This document shows, one piece after another, positions 32,435-43,600 of a stretch of 64,000 bases of DNA; positions within the stretch are counted from its first letter, which is position 1, and each line of letters opens with the position of its first letter. A model generated the notes under the pieces. It was not told the DNA's origin, searched no databases, and saw only the letters and a list, made by a program, of their open reading frames with translations. The position numbers were made by a program, and so were the translations under genes. The stretch comes from Paratinospora sagittata (taxonomy: Eukaryota; Streptophyta; Magnoliopsida; Ranunculales; Menispermaceae), in assembly GCA_035771175.1 (NCBI GenBank), contig CM069613.1, positions 7,493,501 through 7,557,500 on the forward strand. The letters are read 5' to 3'.

Positions 32435-33226
32435 GCTTTGCTAAAAGAAAAATAAATTTGTGAAAGACACAAAATATATTCCTAACATTTTAAAGATTTA
32501 TGCCTTGTCAGTTGGATAATATTGACTAATCTTAATGTTTATGCCATCATTTAATCCAATTTTTTCTATCGGCAATATGATATAATATATATCGTATTCA
32601 TATATGAATGTATAGATATATATATTTAATCATAACTATATATATAGTTTTCATAAATCAACTATATAAAAATCATATATAGTTCTAAAGATATATATAT
32701 TTAATAACATTTTTCATTCAAATTTTTCATCAATAATATGATATATATATATATATATGTATATATGTATATATATCTCATATATACTAAGGTATATAGA
32801 TATATATAATCAATCATAACTATACATATAGTTTTTTTTTTAAATCATGACTATATGTATATTTAAATCAAACTATATAAAAATCATATAGTTTTCTAGA
32901 TATATTTTTAATATAAATCTCACTATATATAATTTACATATATATTTTTCATTCAAAATTTTTCATTGGTAACAAGGTATATATATATCTCCTATATGCA
33001 TAGATATATAGATATATATATTTAATCATAACAATATATATAGTTTTCATAAATCATAACTATATATATATTTCTAAACTATATAAAACTATATAGTTTT
33101 CTTAGATATATATTTAATACAAATCTTAACTATATATAGTTCATATATATATAGTTCTAAAGAAATATATCTAATGAAAATTTTCTTCTCCTAATTTGGT
33201 GGACTTGGGCGGGCCGTGGACCGTAC
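32435..33226 (-). other. AT-rich leader of the minus-strand element
   Basis: This is a TA-rich, non-coding leader between ORF1 and the primer site, full of ATATATAG / CTATATAT runs and related to 21176-21995. No gene was recognised. Confidence 0.55.
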
Positions 33227-33238
33227 GCTCTGATACCA
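33227..33238 (-). other. tRNA-Met primer binding site (minus-strand element)
   Basis: It reads TGGTATCAGAGC on the minus strand, 5 bp after the LTR end. It is identical to the plus-strand element's site, including the following GTACGGTCCACGGCC. Confidence 0.92.
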
Positions 33239-33243
33239 TTAAA

Positions 33244-34621
33244 TGTCACACCCTGCCCGGACGCACCTAAACCAGCGGTACACTCTCGGACGAAATACAA
33301 AATATAGTACAAATCTGATTTCATTTAATTCAGAATATAATTTGTACATGAAACGGTCAAGGGAACATACTCCCCAAAATCCCCAATGAATAATACAAAG
33401 GGTACAAAATGTGGGCCCCATAACCGTACACCCAGTCCACCCTAATTTCCTGTGAAAAATTGGATAATGATGGAGTGAGCTTAACGCGCTCAGTGGGTAA
33501 ATAGTTCGTGAGTATAACAATTAATAAAGCATACTTCAATATCAAATATCTTAAATACATATGTGAGCATCATAATCAATCAATATGTATGTATGCATGA
33601 CACTGTCTCGTATTGGTTTGATTAACATACATCGTCTGAGTTCACGTACAAATGTTCGTTCGGATGTTCTCCCCTGGCGTAGCCGGGTTCTATTGTACGT
33701 CCCTCCTCAGAAAAGATGCTCTCGATTCACGTACTGATGTCCCTCCCCAGGCGTAGCCGGGTTCTCATGTAAGCTCTCTCCAGAGAAATATAATGAATAG
33801 CGAGCAATGCTCCTAACTATTCTATGAGTCATAAACCACATACGTCCCTAGGTGGTGATATGTATGATGTCAATGCATGAACTGGTCTGGTCTTTTCTTG
33901 ACATTTAGACTGACTTTGGCAACGTCTAGTGATCCTTATCAGAGTTGGTATCACAACGTGCAAGGTTAAGACATTCCGTATTACTTGTATAAGCTGATAG
34001 CTTTCAATAAGACCAACTAGATCAGTCCCCAGTTGAGAGGTGAGACATAAGGTCTGCTTAAATACCAATCGCCTAGAGCAGTCCGCTGCCTCCCGTTCAC
34101 TATTTAAAGTTACTGAGGACAAGACCGAGTCTAGTTGAGTCAGATTGACTACAAATCCGACATTATAACGGTGTAATACGTGAATTCCAAGTGTATAGGC
34201 ATAAGTGCGGCAGTATAAACATTATTTGACATAATGCAGTGTAAATGAACAGTAGATATAATAATAACTGAATAAAAACTTTAATAAAAGTTATAAAACA
34301 CGCAAACTTATGTTTCGTTCCCCACCTTCAGATAAGAACTTCTTCTTTTTCAGATCTGCGCTTTCCTCCGAAAATAACTTCGTCACACCGCACCGAGAGT
34401 CTCGAACAGAGAGTCTCAAAAGACTAAAAACTCAAAATGAGTGAAAAGAGGAGGAAAAATCACAATTTGGAGTGAATTTGGTGTGAAAAATGGAGAGGGG
34501 GTGTTGGTTTATATAAAGGTTTTGGCGCCTAGACTTCCGGGCGAGCTGCCCGGACTTCCGGGCAGGTGAAATGCCCAAATTTTTTTTATTTTTTATTTTT
34601 TGTGAAATACAGGGTATTACA
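33244..34621 (-). mobile_element. 5' LTR of the minus-strand chromovirus
   Basis: A 1,378-bp LTR on the minus strand starts TGTAATACC (34621) and ends TGTGACA (33244). It is homologous to 18402-19785 but lacks about 50 bp near 33290. Its promoter has 'TTTATATAAACC' near 34510 and, in place of the HSE-like array, two CCCGGAAGTCCGGG-type palindromes (34535-34563). The flank AAATG (34622-34626) is the target duplication. Confidence 0.9.
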
Positions 34622-37600
34622 AAATGTGACTGATGCAACTAGGGCCAATCCACCAGGTATTTTACTTGCCCAACACTTGGAGCGAGTTCCAATATCCTCC
34701 CAGGGACCCTCAGAACTGGTGGAACCCCGCTCCCATGCCCCGACGAATTTTTGACCCCCTAACCGAAAGTTTTAGTTAAAATGAACTAAATCAACTTAGA
34801 AAACGCGTTTGATGCAACCGGGGCCAAACCACTAGATTCTTTTCTCAACCAACACTTACAGCGAGTCTCAATATCCTCTCAGGCACTGCCGAAGCCGGTG
34901 GAACCCAACTCTCATGCCCCGGCGAGTTTTTGACCCCCCACTCGGAAGTTTTAATTAAAATGAACTAAATTGACTTTGAAAACGTGTTTGATGCAACCGG
35001 GGCCAATCCACCGGAGTTTTATCCCAACAAACACTTGGAACAAGTCCCAATATCCTCCTCGGGACCCTCAAAACCGGTGGAACCCTGCTCTCATGCCCCA
35101 AAGAATTTTTGACCCCCTAATCGAAAGTTTTAATTAAAATGAACTAAATCGACTTAGAAAGCGTTTGATGCAACCGGGGCCAATCCAACGGGTTCTTTTC
35201 CCAACCAACCCTTGGAGGGAGTCTCAATATCCTCCCAAGGATTCTTAAAATCTGAGGAGCCACGCTCCCATCCCTCGGTGAATTTTTGACCCTCAACTGG
35301 ATGTTTTAGTTAAAATGAACTAAATCGACTTAGAAAACGCGTTTGATGCAATTGGGGCCAATCCACCGGGTATTTTTCCAACCGGAGCCAGTCCTAATAT
35401 CCTCCCAGGGCCCTTGAAACTGGTGGAACCCCGTTCCTATGCCCCGGCGAATTTTTGACCCCCCGATCGAAAGTTTTAGTTCAAATGAACTAATTCGACT
35501 TAGAAAACACGTTTGATGCAATTGGGGTCAAACCACCGGATTTTTTTCTTGACCAACACTTAGAGGGAGTCCCAACATCCTCCCAGGCACCCCCGAAATT
35601 GGTAGGACCCCACTCTCATGCCCTGGTGAATTTTTGACCCTCAAATTGGAAGTTTTAGTTAAAATGAACTAAATAGACTTAGAAAACGCATTTGATGAAA
35701 CCGGGGCCAATCCACCAGGTATTTTTCCGTACAACAACTTGGAGATAGTCCCAAGTTTGTCCTAGGGACCCCCAGAATTGGTGGAACCCGTCTTTCATGC
35801 CCTGGCAAATTTTTAACCACCCAACCAGAAGTTTCAGTTAAAATGACAATTCTACTTAAAAAAAACGTGTTTTATGCAATTGTGGCCAATCCTTCGGGTT
35901 TTTTTCTCGACCAACACTTGGAGCAAGTCCCAATATCCTCCCAGGGACACCCGAAATCGATGGAATCCTACTCCCATGCCCTAGCAAATTTTTAACCCCC
36001 AATCAAAAGTTAGTTAAAATGAACTAAATCAACTTGAAAAATGAGTTTAATGCAACTGGGGCCAATCCACCATGTATTTTTTCCGACCAACACTTGGAGC
36101 GAGTCCAAATATCCTCTTAGGGGCCCCCAGAACCTGTGGAACCTCGCTCCCATGCCTCAACAAATTTTGGCCCCCAACCGAAAGTTTTAGTTAAAAGGAC
36201 TTAATCGACTTAGAAAACACGTTTGATGAAACTGGCGCCAATCCACCGTGTATTTTTTTAGAAAAATACTTGGAGAGAGTCTCAATATCCTGCTAGGGAC
36301 CCCCGGAACTGGTGGAACCAGCTCCCATGCCTTGGTGAACCCGATCGGAAGTTTTAGTTAAAAAGAACTAAATCAACTTAGAAAACGCGTTAGATGCAAC
36401 CGGGGCCAGTCCACAGGGTATTTTTACCGAACAACACTTGGACCGAGTCCCAATTTCCTCCCAAGGACCCCTGGAACTAATGGAACCCTACTCTCATGCC
36501 CTGGAAAAATTTGGCCCCCCACCCGAAAGTTTTAGCTAAAATGAACTAAATCGACCTAGAAAACACAATTGATGCAACTGGCGCCAATCCACCAGGTATT
36601 TTTCCCTACCAGCACTTGGAGCGAGTCCCAATGTCCTACCAGGGACCCCCGAAACTAGTGCAACCCCATTACCATGCCCCAGCGAATTTTTGACCCCCAA
36701 TCGAAAGTTTTAGTTAAAATGAACTAAATCAACTTAGAAAATGCGTTTGATGAAATCGGGGCCAATCAACTGAGTATTTTTTTTCGACAAACACACGGAG
36801 CGAGTCCCAATATCCTACGAAAAACCCCTAAAACTGGTAGAACCCTGCTTCAATGCCCCGGAGAATTTTTGACCCCCCAACTGGAAGTTTTAGTTAAAAT
36901 GAACTAAATCGACTTAGAAAGAGTTTGATGCAACTGGGGCCAATCCACCGGGTTCTTTGTACGACCAACCCTTGGAGCGAGTCCCAATATCCTCCCAGGA
37001 TTGGTGCAGCCCTGCTCCCATGCCTCGACGAATGTTTGACCCCTCAACCGAACGTTTTAGTTAAAATGAACTAAATCGACTTAGAAAACTCGTTTGATGC
37101 AACTTGGGCCAATCCACAGGGTATTTTTCCCAGCCAATACTTGGATCGAGTCCTAATATCCTCCCAAGGCCCCCAAAATTGGTGGAACCCAGTTCCCTTG
37201 ACCCGGCGAATTTTTGACCCCTCGATTGGAAGTTTCGGTTAAAATGAACTAAATTGACTTATAAAACACTTTTGATGCAAGCGGTGCCAATCCACTTGGT
37301 ATTTTTCTCAACCAACACTCTAAGCGAGTCCTACTATCTTCCTAAGGAGCCCCAGAACCAATGGAACCCCTTTCCAATTTCCCAGCTAATTTTTCACCCC
37401 TCAACCGGAAGTTTTAGTTAAAATAAACAAAATCGGCTTAAAAATGTGTTTGAAGCAATTGGGGCCAAACCACCGAATTTTTTTTCGACCAACACTTACA
37501 ACGAGTCCCAATATCCTCCCAGGCACCACCGAAGCCGGTGGAACCCAACTCCCATACCCCAACAAATTTTTGATCCCCCAATCGGAAGTTTTAGTTAAAA

Positions 37601-38296
37601 TGAACTAAATCAATTTAGAAAACGTGTTTGATGCAACCAGGGCCAATCCACCGGGTTTTTATCCTGACAAACACTTGGAGCGAGTCCCGATGTCCTCCCT
37701 GGGACCCCCGAACAGGTGGAACCCCGCTCCCATGCCCCAGAGAATTTTTGACCCCCCAACTGGAAGTTTTAGTTAAAATGAACTAAATCGACTTAGAAAG
37801 TGTTTGATGCAACCGAGGCCAATCCACTGGATTCTTTTCCTTACCAACCTTTGGAACGAGTCCCAATATCCTACAAGGGACCCCCGAAACCTATGGAACC
37901 CAGCTCCCATGCCCTAGCGAATTTTTGACCCCTCAACTGGACATTTTAGTTAAAATGAACCTAAATTTACTTAGAAAACGCGTTTGATGCAACTGGGGCC
38001 AATCCACCGGGTATTTTTTCCGACCAGCACTTGGAGCGAGTCCCAATATCCTAGGGCTCTCGAAATTAGTGGAACCCTGCTCCCATGCCCCAAGGAAGTT
38101 TTTACCCCCCGATTGAAAGTTTTAGTTAAAATGAACTAAATCGACATAGAAAACGCATTTGATGCAACCAGGGCCAATCCACCAGGTATTTTTCCCGAGC
38201 AACACTTCGAGCGAGTCCCAATATTTACACAAGAACCCCCAGAACGGGTGCAACCCCGCTTCAATGCCCCGACGAATTTTTGACCCCCCAACCAGG

Positions 38297-38604
38297 TGTA
38301 ATGCCTTAGGATTTCACAAAAAAAGAAAAAAAAATTGCATCGTCCGGGCAGCCTGCCCGAACGTTTTCAGTGGTTACTCGGATTGCGAAATCAACCTATA
38401 TGAGGTTTGAGGTTTGAATCCGGGGGAGGCCTTACACTATTCATGATAAATAGTGTGGACAAATGATCCCGGGGGTGTGTCCCCATACCACCGTGGGTAT
38501 GTGACGGGATGGGAAAATATTATGTAGTGCTATGGCTGTAGTATGCCCTGCGGGGGTACTCATCACCCTGGGTAGGGGGCACTGTGTGCAACCCAAGTGT
38601 GACA
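38297..38604 (+). mobile_element. Short LTR-like element inside the satellite
   Basis: A 308-bp block starts TGTAATGCCTTAGGATTTCAC plus an A-run and ends GTGTGACA, the same ends as the chromovirus LTRs (TGTAATACC...ATTTCACAAAA, GTGTGACA). The middle is different: it is short and holds 'GTTTGAATCCGGGGGAGG'. Flanks CCAGG and CTAGA could be a decayed 5-bp duplication of the monomer's CCAGA/CCGGA. It may be a solo LTR of a small relative. Confidence 0.65.
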
Positions 38605-38749
38605 CTAGAAGTTTTACTTAAAATGAACTGAATTGACTTAGAAAACACGTTTGTTGCAATTGGCGCCAATCCACCGGGTGCTTTTCCTGACAAAAACTTG
38701 TAGTGAGTCCCAGTATCTTCCAAGGGACCCCCAAAATTGGTGGAACCCC

Positions 38750-39466
38750 CTCCCACGCCCCGGTGAACTTTTGACCCCCAACCGGAAGTTTTAGTTAAAA
38801 TAAGCTAAATCGACTTAGTAAACGAGTTTGATGCAACCGGAGCCAATCCACCGGGTATTTTTTCCAACCAACACTTGGAGTGAATCCCAATATCCTCCCA
38901 GGGACCCTCGAAATAGGTGCAACCTTGCTCCCATGCCCCGGTGAATTTTTGACTCCCCAACTGGAAGTTTTAGTTAAAATGAACTAAATCGACTTAGAAA
39001 ACGTGTTTGTTACAACTAGCACCAATCCACAAGATATTTTTTTTCTACCAACACTTGGAGTGAGTCCCAATATCCTCCAAGGGACCCCCAAAATTGGTGG
39101 AACCCTCCTCCCATGCCCCGGTGAACTTTTGACCCCCAACCGGAAGTTTTAGTTAAAATGAGCTAAATCGACTTAGTAAACGAGTTTGATGCAACCGGAG
39201 CCAATCCACCGGGTATTTTTTCCGACCAACACTTGGAGTGAATCCCAATATCCTCCCAGGGACCCTCGGAATGGGTGGAACCCCACTCCCATGCCCCGAC
39301 GAATTTTTGACTCCCCAACTGGAAGTTTTAGTTAAAATTAACAAAATCGACTTAGAAAACGCGTTTGTTACAACTAGCGCCAATCCATAAGATATTTTTT
39401 CCGACCAACACTTGGAGCGAGTCCCAATATCCTCCCAGGGACCCCCAGAACCCATAGAACCCCTTT
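38750..39466 (+). repeat. Dimeric higher-order repeat in the satellite
   Basis: Two ~357-bp dimers (38750-39106 and 39110-39466) are much closer to each other than neighbouring monomers are. Both carry 'CTTAGTAAACGAGTTTGATG', 'GGAGTGAATCCCAATATCC' and then a variant junction 'GTTTGTTACAACTAGC.CCAA'. This points to a recent local duplication of a monomer pair. Confidence 0.7.
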
Positions 39467-40432
39467 CCCATACCCAGGCAAATTTTTGACCCCCCAACTG
39501 GAAGTTTTAGTTAAAATGGACTAAATCGACTTAGAAAACGCGTTTGATGCAATTGGGGCCAATCCACCAGGTTTTTTTTCCAACCAACACTTGGAGCGAG
39601 TCCCAATATCTTCCCAAGGAGCCCTAAAACCGATGGAACCCTGCTCCCATTCCCCGGCAAATTTTTGACCCCCCCAATCGAAGTTTTAGTTAAAATGAAC
39701 TAAATCGACTTAGAAACGCGTTTGATGCAACCGGGCCAATCCACCAAGTATTTGTCCCGACCAATACTTGGAGCGAGTCCTAATATCCTCCCAGGGACCC
39801 CCGAAAATGGTGGAACCCCGCTTCCATTCCCTGGAAAATTTTTGACCCCCCAACTGGAAGTTTTAGTTAAGATCAACTAAATCGACTTAGAAAATGCGTT
39901 TGATGCAGCCGGGGTCAATCCACCTAATTTTTTTCCCGACTAACACTTGGAGTGAGTCCCGATATCCTCCCAAGGACCCCCAGAACTGGTGAAACCCCGC
40001 TCCCATGCCCTGAAGAGTTTTTGACCTCCCAACCGGAAGTTTTAGTTAAAATGAACTAAATCGACTAAAAAAATGTGTTTGATGCAATCGGGGCCAATCC
40101 ACCAGGTATTTTTCATGACCAATACTTGGAGTGAGTCCCAATGTCCTCCCAGGGACCCCCGAAACTGGTGAAACCCCTCTCTAATTCCCTGGCGAGTTTT
40201 TTACCTCCCAACCGAAAGTTTTAAATAAAATGAACTAAATTGACTTAGAAAACGCGTTTGTTACAACTGGCGCCAATCCACAAGGTATTTTTCCTAACCA
40301 ACACTTGGAGCTTGTCCCAATATCCTCCCAGGGACCCTTAAATTGGTGGAACCCCTCTCTCATGCCCAGGTGAATTATTGACCCCCAACCGAAAGTTTTA
40401 GTTAAGATGAACTAAATTTACTTAGAAAACAC

Positions 40433-40686
40433 TCTCATAATGTTATGAACCAATATGTTCGTATTAGTAAAAGAATGCGAAGCACAAAAACACATGAAAA
40501 AGTGTATAACACCAAAATGTTCCAATACATACAATAAATCATACATCAAAATGATTCATAACATATTTTTGTGCATATCAAATTACATCATAAAAGATCC
40601 TATACCAAAATATAAAAAATGTGTTGTTAATCGAGGCCACATATTGGCCATTTATGTCACTTGTTGTGGTGCAAATGAACTCTAGT
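40433..40686. other. 3' flank of the MULE mobile-domain gene
   Basis: Non-coding sequence starts where the satellite ends, up to the stop of the plant-mobile-domain frame. It probably holds the 3' UTR and the left end of the Mutator-like element. I could not match it to an inverted end on the right. Confidence 0.4.
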
Positions 40687-43600
40687 CTATCGTTGCAGTG
40701 GGGGTTGGACAGGAAGATGAACATCATCCGGATTCATATCATGATCGAAAGGCTCATCATGTGTCTCGGTAATCGCCTTTGGCCTAGGTGCAAGTCCTCG
40801 CCCCCGCCCTCGCCTGGGTGCTCGCCTACCTCCTCTTATCCAATTTTTTCTTTGGTCACCGCCCTCATCTTGGTCCTCACCTGCCTCATCACTTGTCTCC
40901 GTAATCGCCTCTGTGTCACGACCACAATTAGTGACGTCATGACCGGCACGGAACACCCGGGTATACCCTCCCTCGATACAACTGGCGTCCCGTCAGCCTA
41001 ACATAAACATCCATCTAAACATGATCATTAACAACAAATATATTACATCACCAAAAATACCAATTATACAAAACCGTACACATCCCATCTAAGTGTTACG
41101 TATATAACATAGGTGTTATTTAGTACATATTTAACAAAATCTAAAAAAATGTACTGACACCTACATCAATAAAAGTACAAGAAATGCTCCGCAATGAAGC
41201 TTTTCTCTTCCCCTTCCTATCAGAACCTGAAATGATAAGGATGAGGTGTGAGCTACAACAAGCTCAGTGAATGTCTTCTACAAGTGGCAATATACATGCA
41301 TTTATATAAAATATGGCAAGATCATAAAAGCATTTGAAATAACATGGTGATAAAACAAGATTACATCCATGTCAATATAATGCATCGTGTCATTACCCAA
41401 GACAATGCATATCAATTTTTCTAAACATGCCAATGCAATCCTAACATCTCCTGAGCAAGGGCGATCAAAGGCCTGGGTTCGCGACACTCAGAGCCCGATC
41501 CGACCAAGCAATACTCGTATCTAATAGGATTCTTGGGGTTGTGTAGCTAATAGGATCAACTCACGAAGACACGTATCATGTTTAAGCGATCCTATCTACA
41601 CAAACCATAAAATCCTCTGCAAGGCACACAACTGAGGATCACTGCTAGACTTACGAGATTTCTCAAAGGAAACCACAACAAGGAGACCTCACAACCCAAT
41701 TGATAACCCAACCAGACTATGTTCAAATATATTTCATGAATCATTTAAATCGTGCATGCTACAATAAATAAGCATTTAAAACACATTTATACTACAATGC
41801 CACATATAGAAACCAACAAGTAAAGAAACACTCACAAATGATTGGCTAGGCTTAGCCAATCCAATTCCAACCACAAGAAAGTACTAGGATGCCACAAGTC
41901 ACCCCAATGTACCTCAATCACCAATTGGCCTATTTGGGTTACTTAGATCAATTCCAATTCATGCATATAAAATGGTTCACACATTACTAAACATCAATCC
42001 AAAAGTGTGCCCAACAACCATGTTTAAACCCAATTCAATAGCCAATTAAGATTCTACAATGGTTATACACATGAGCTAATTTCATATTGCTCAATTCAAC
42101 CATTTAATATCAAATTAAACCATACTTAACCCAATTAAATGCAATAGGTTGATCCCCATGATCCAACCACTATAATAGAAGGCATTCAATCATAATTTGG
42201 GTCAATTAGACTATTTTCGAAGTCAATTTCATCAATTGACCGAGTCTAGGTCAAAATCCCCAAATTTGGGCAAATCCCCATATTCATGGCAATTTCCCAA
42301 ATTTCATGGCCTAGGCCAAAATTACACTACACTTAGGTTTTCCAGCAATAAAAATCAGTAAATTGGACTACTAAGCATCCACATTTACCCATGTATTCAA
42401 CATATATCACATGCAAGTTAAATGGAAAACACTTATTCCAAAACCTAGGTTTAGATCAAATACACATAACCCTACCAATTTCTTGTTAAAAATTGGGGGT
42501 TTCACCATTAATGGACTCCCAACACCCTCTAGATACACATATCTAACATGCAAGACCTAAGTCCAACATGTGTTTTCCACCACCCCCTTCAAATCCGGGA
42601 TTCATGGGTGGAAAACACTTCTTAGGTGTTGTTCTAGGTCAAGGAAAGCCACTAATACCACAAACAAGCTTAAAATAGCTTAATCGTGCAAACCCTAGGT
42701 CAAGAACCCTACAAATCCGGGATTCATAGCAAACCCTAGGTCAATGGAAAGCTTGAATGCACAAATGAAAGAGATAGAAGGAAGAAAATGAAGAAGAATG
42801 AGATACCTTAGAGGATTTTTGGGCAAGAATGCACCAAAACCCTAGTCTTCCCTTCCTTTTCTCCTTTCCCCTTCTTTTCCTCTTCTCCAAGCTCTCTTCC
42901 CTCTTTTGAAAGTGAAAAATGAGCAAAAACACATCCCAATGGCTTTTATAGAAGGTAAGTTGCATTTTGGGCCCACATGAAAAAAAAACACACTTAAATA
43001 AAAGAAACAGTTTTCCTACTGCAATTACTTGCACTTAAATAATCAATTTCTTGCAAACAACTCACTAATTTACCATCTTAACCGTTCATAATTTTTATGA
43101 GTCGATTACCAACCTTCTAGTAAACGTTCAGCTCAATCCGTGGGATTGTAATATCCAACTATTTGATCAGAACTGCGCAAGAAAATATGCAAATCTGAGA
43201 AACAATGTTTGGAGTCGTACACCTCCCAGTAAGCAACTTCGATCAAGATCTACACCGTTCATAATGAAGATCTATCAAAGAAGAATAAGCTGACAAAATT
43301 TTCGCTCAATCTGACCATGGATCTAGGAGATCAAGCCATTGATGTAATCGGTGACAGAAATTTCTTCCTCCATAGAGCGAGCTCCACTAATCCAAAACAC
43401 TATTTTTGACATGTTCGATGCCGAATGGGTATCTGATCATCCAAAGCTTTACGCACACATTAAAGAACTTAAAATCATGCAAAGACACTCGAACCAACAC
43501 ACATCGAGCATTAAATACGCATACGCATACGTATATAGGTACTCTACAGGTCAAAATGACATCATCCTAAGGTACGGGCGTTGCACTCTGGCAGTCCCTC

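Larger units (their letters stand above)
18402..34621 (-). mobile_element. 16.2-kb composite chromovirus inserted in satellite DNA
   Basis: On the minus strand the order is 5' LTR (34621-33244), tRNA-Met primer site, leader, extra ORF1, spacer, gag-NC-PR-RT-RH-IN-chromodomain (30387-25693), a 3' tail with an open frame, then a foreign plus-strand block (25125-19786), then the 3' LTR (19785-18402). Target duplication AAACG/AAATG and satellite on both sides mark one original insertion. gag and pol carry stops and frameshifts, so it cannot move on its own. Confidence 0.85.
34627..40432 (+). repeat. Satellite array, ~178-bp monomer, about 32 copies
   Basis: The anchor GATGCAACC.GGGCCAATCCACC recurs at 34632, 34811, 34990, 35167 and 35345 and on through the array, 177-179 bp apart. 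Each monomer then holds 'GACCAACACTTGGAGCGAG', 'CCCAATATCCTCCCAGGGA', 'CCCGCTCCCATGCCCC', 'GAATTTTTGACCCCCC' and 'AGTTTTAGTTAAAATGAACT'. Monomers differ by roughly 10-20% by eye, so it is an old array. It is broken by a short LTR element at 38297-38604 and ends at about 40432 inside 'CTTAGAAAACA', at the MULE side. Open frames in it are chance. Confidence 0.93.

Noticed and set aside
18402..34621. The inverted structure as one snap-back cDNA copy
   Set aside because: The plus-strand LTR has the ten-palindrome array and the minus-strand LTRs do not, so the arms are not copies of one molecule.
34627..40432. Open frames of 60-114 residues in the satellite
   Set aside because: They follow the monomer period and are broken in most monomers, so they are chance.
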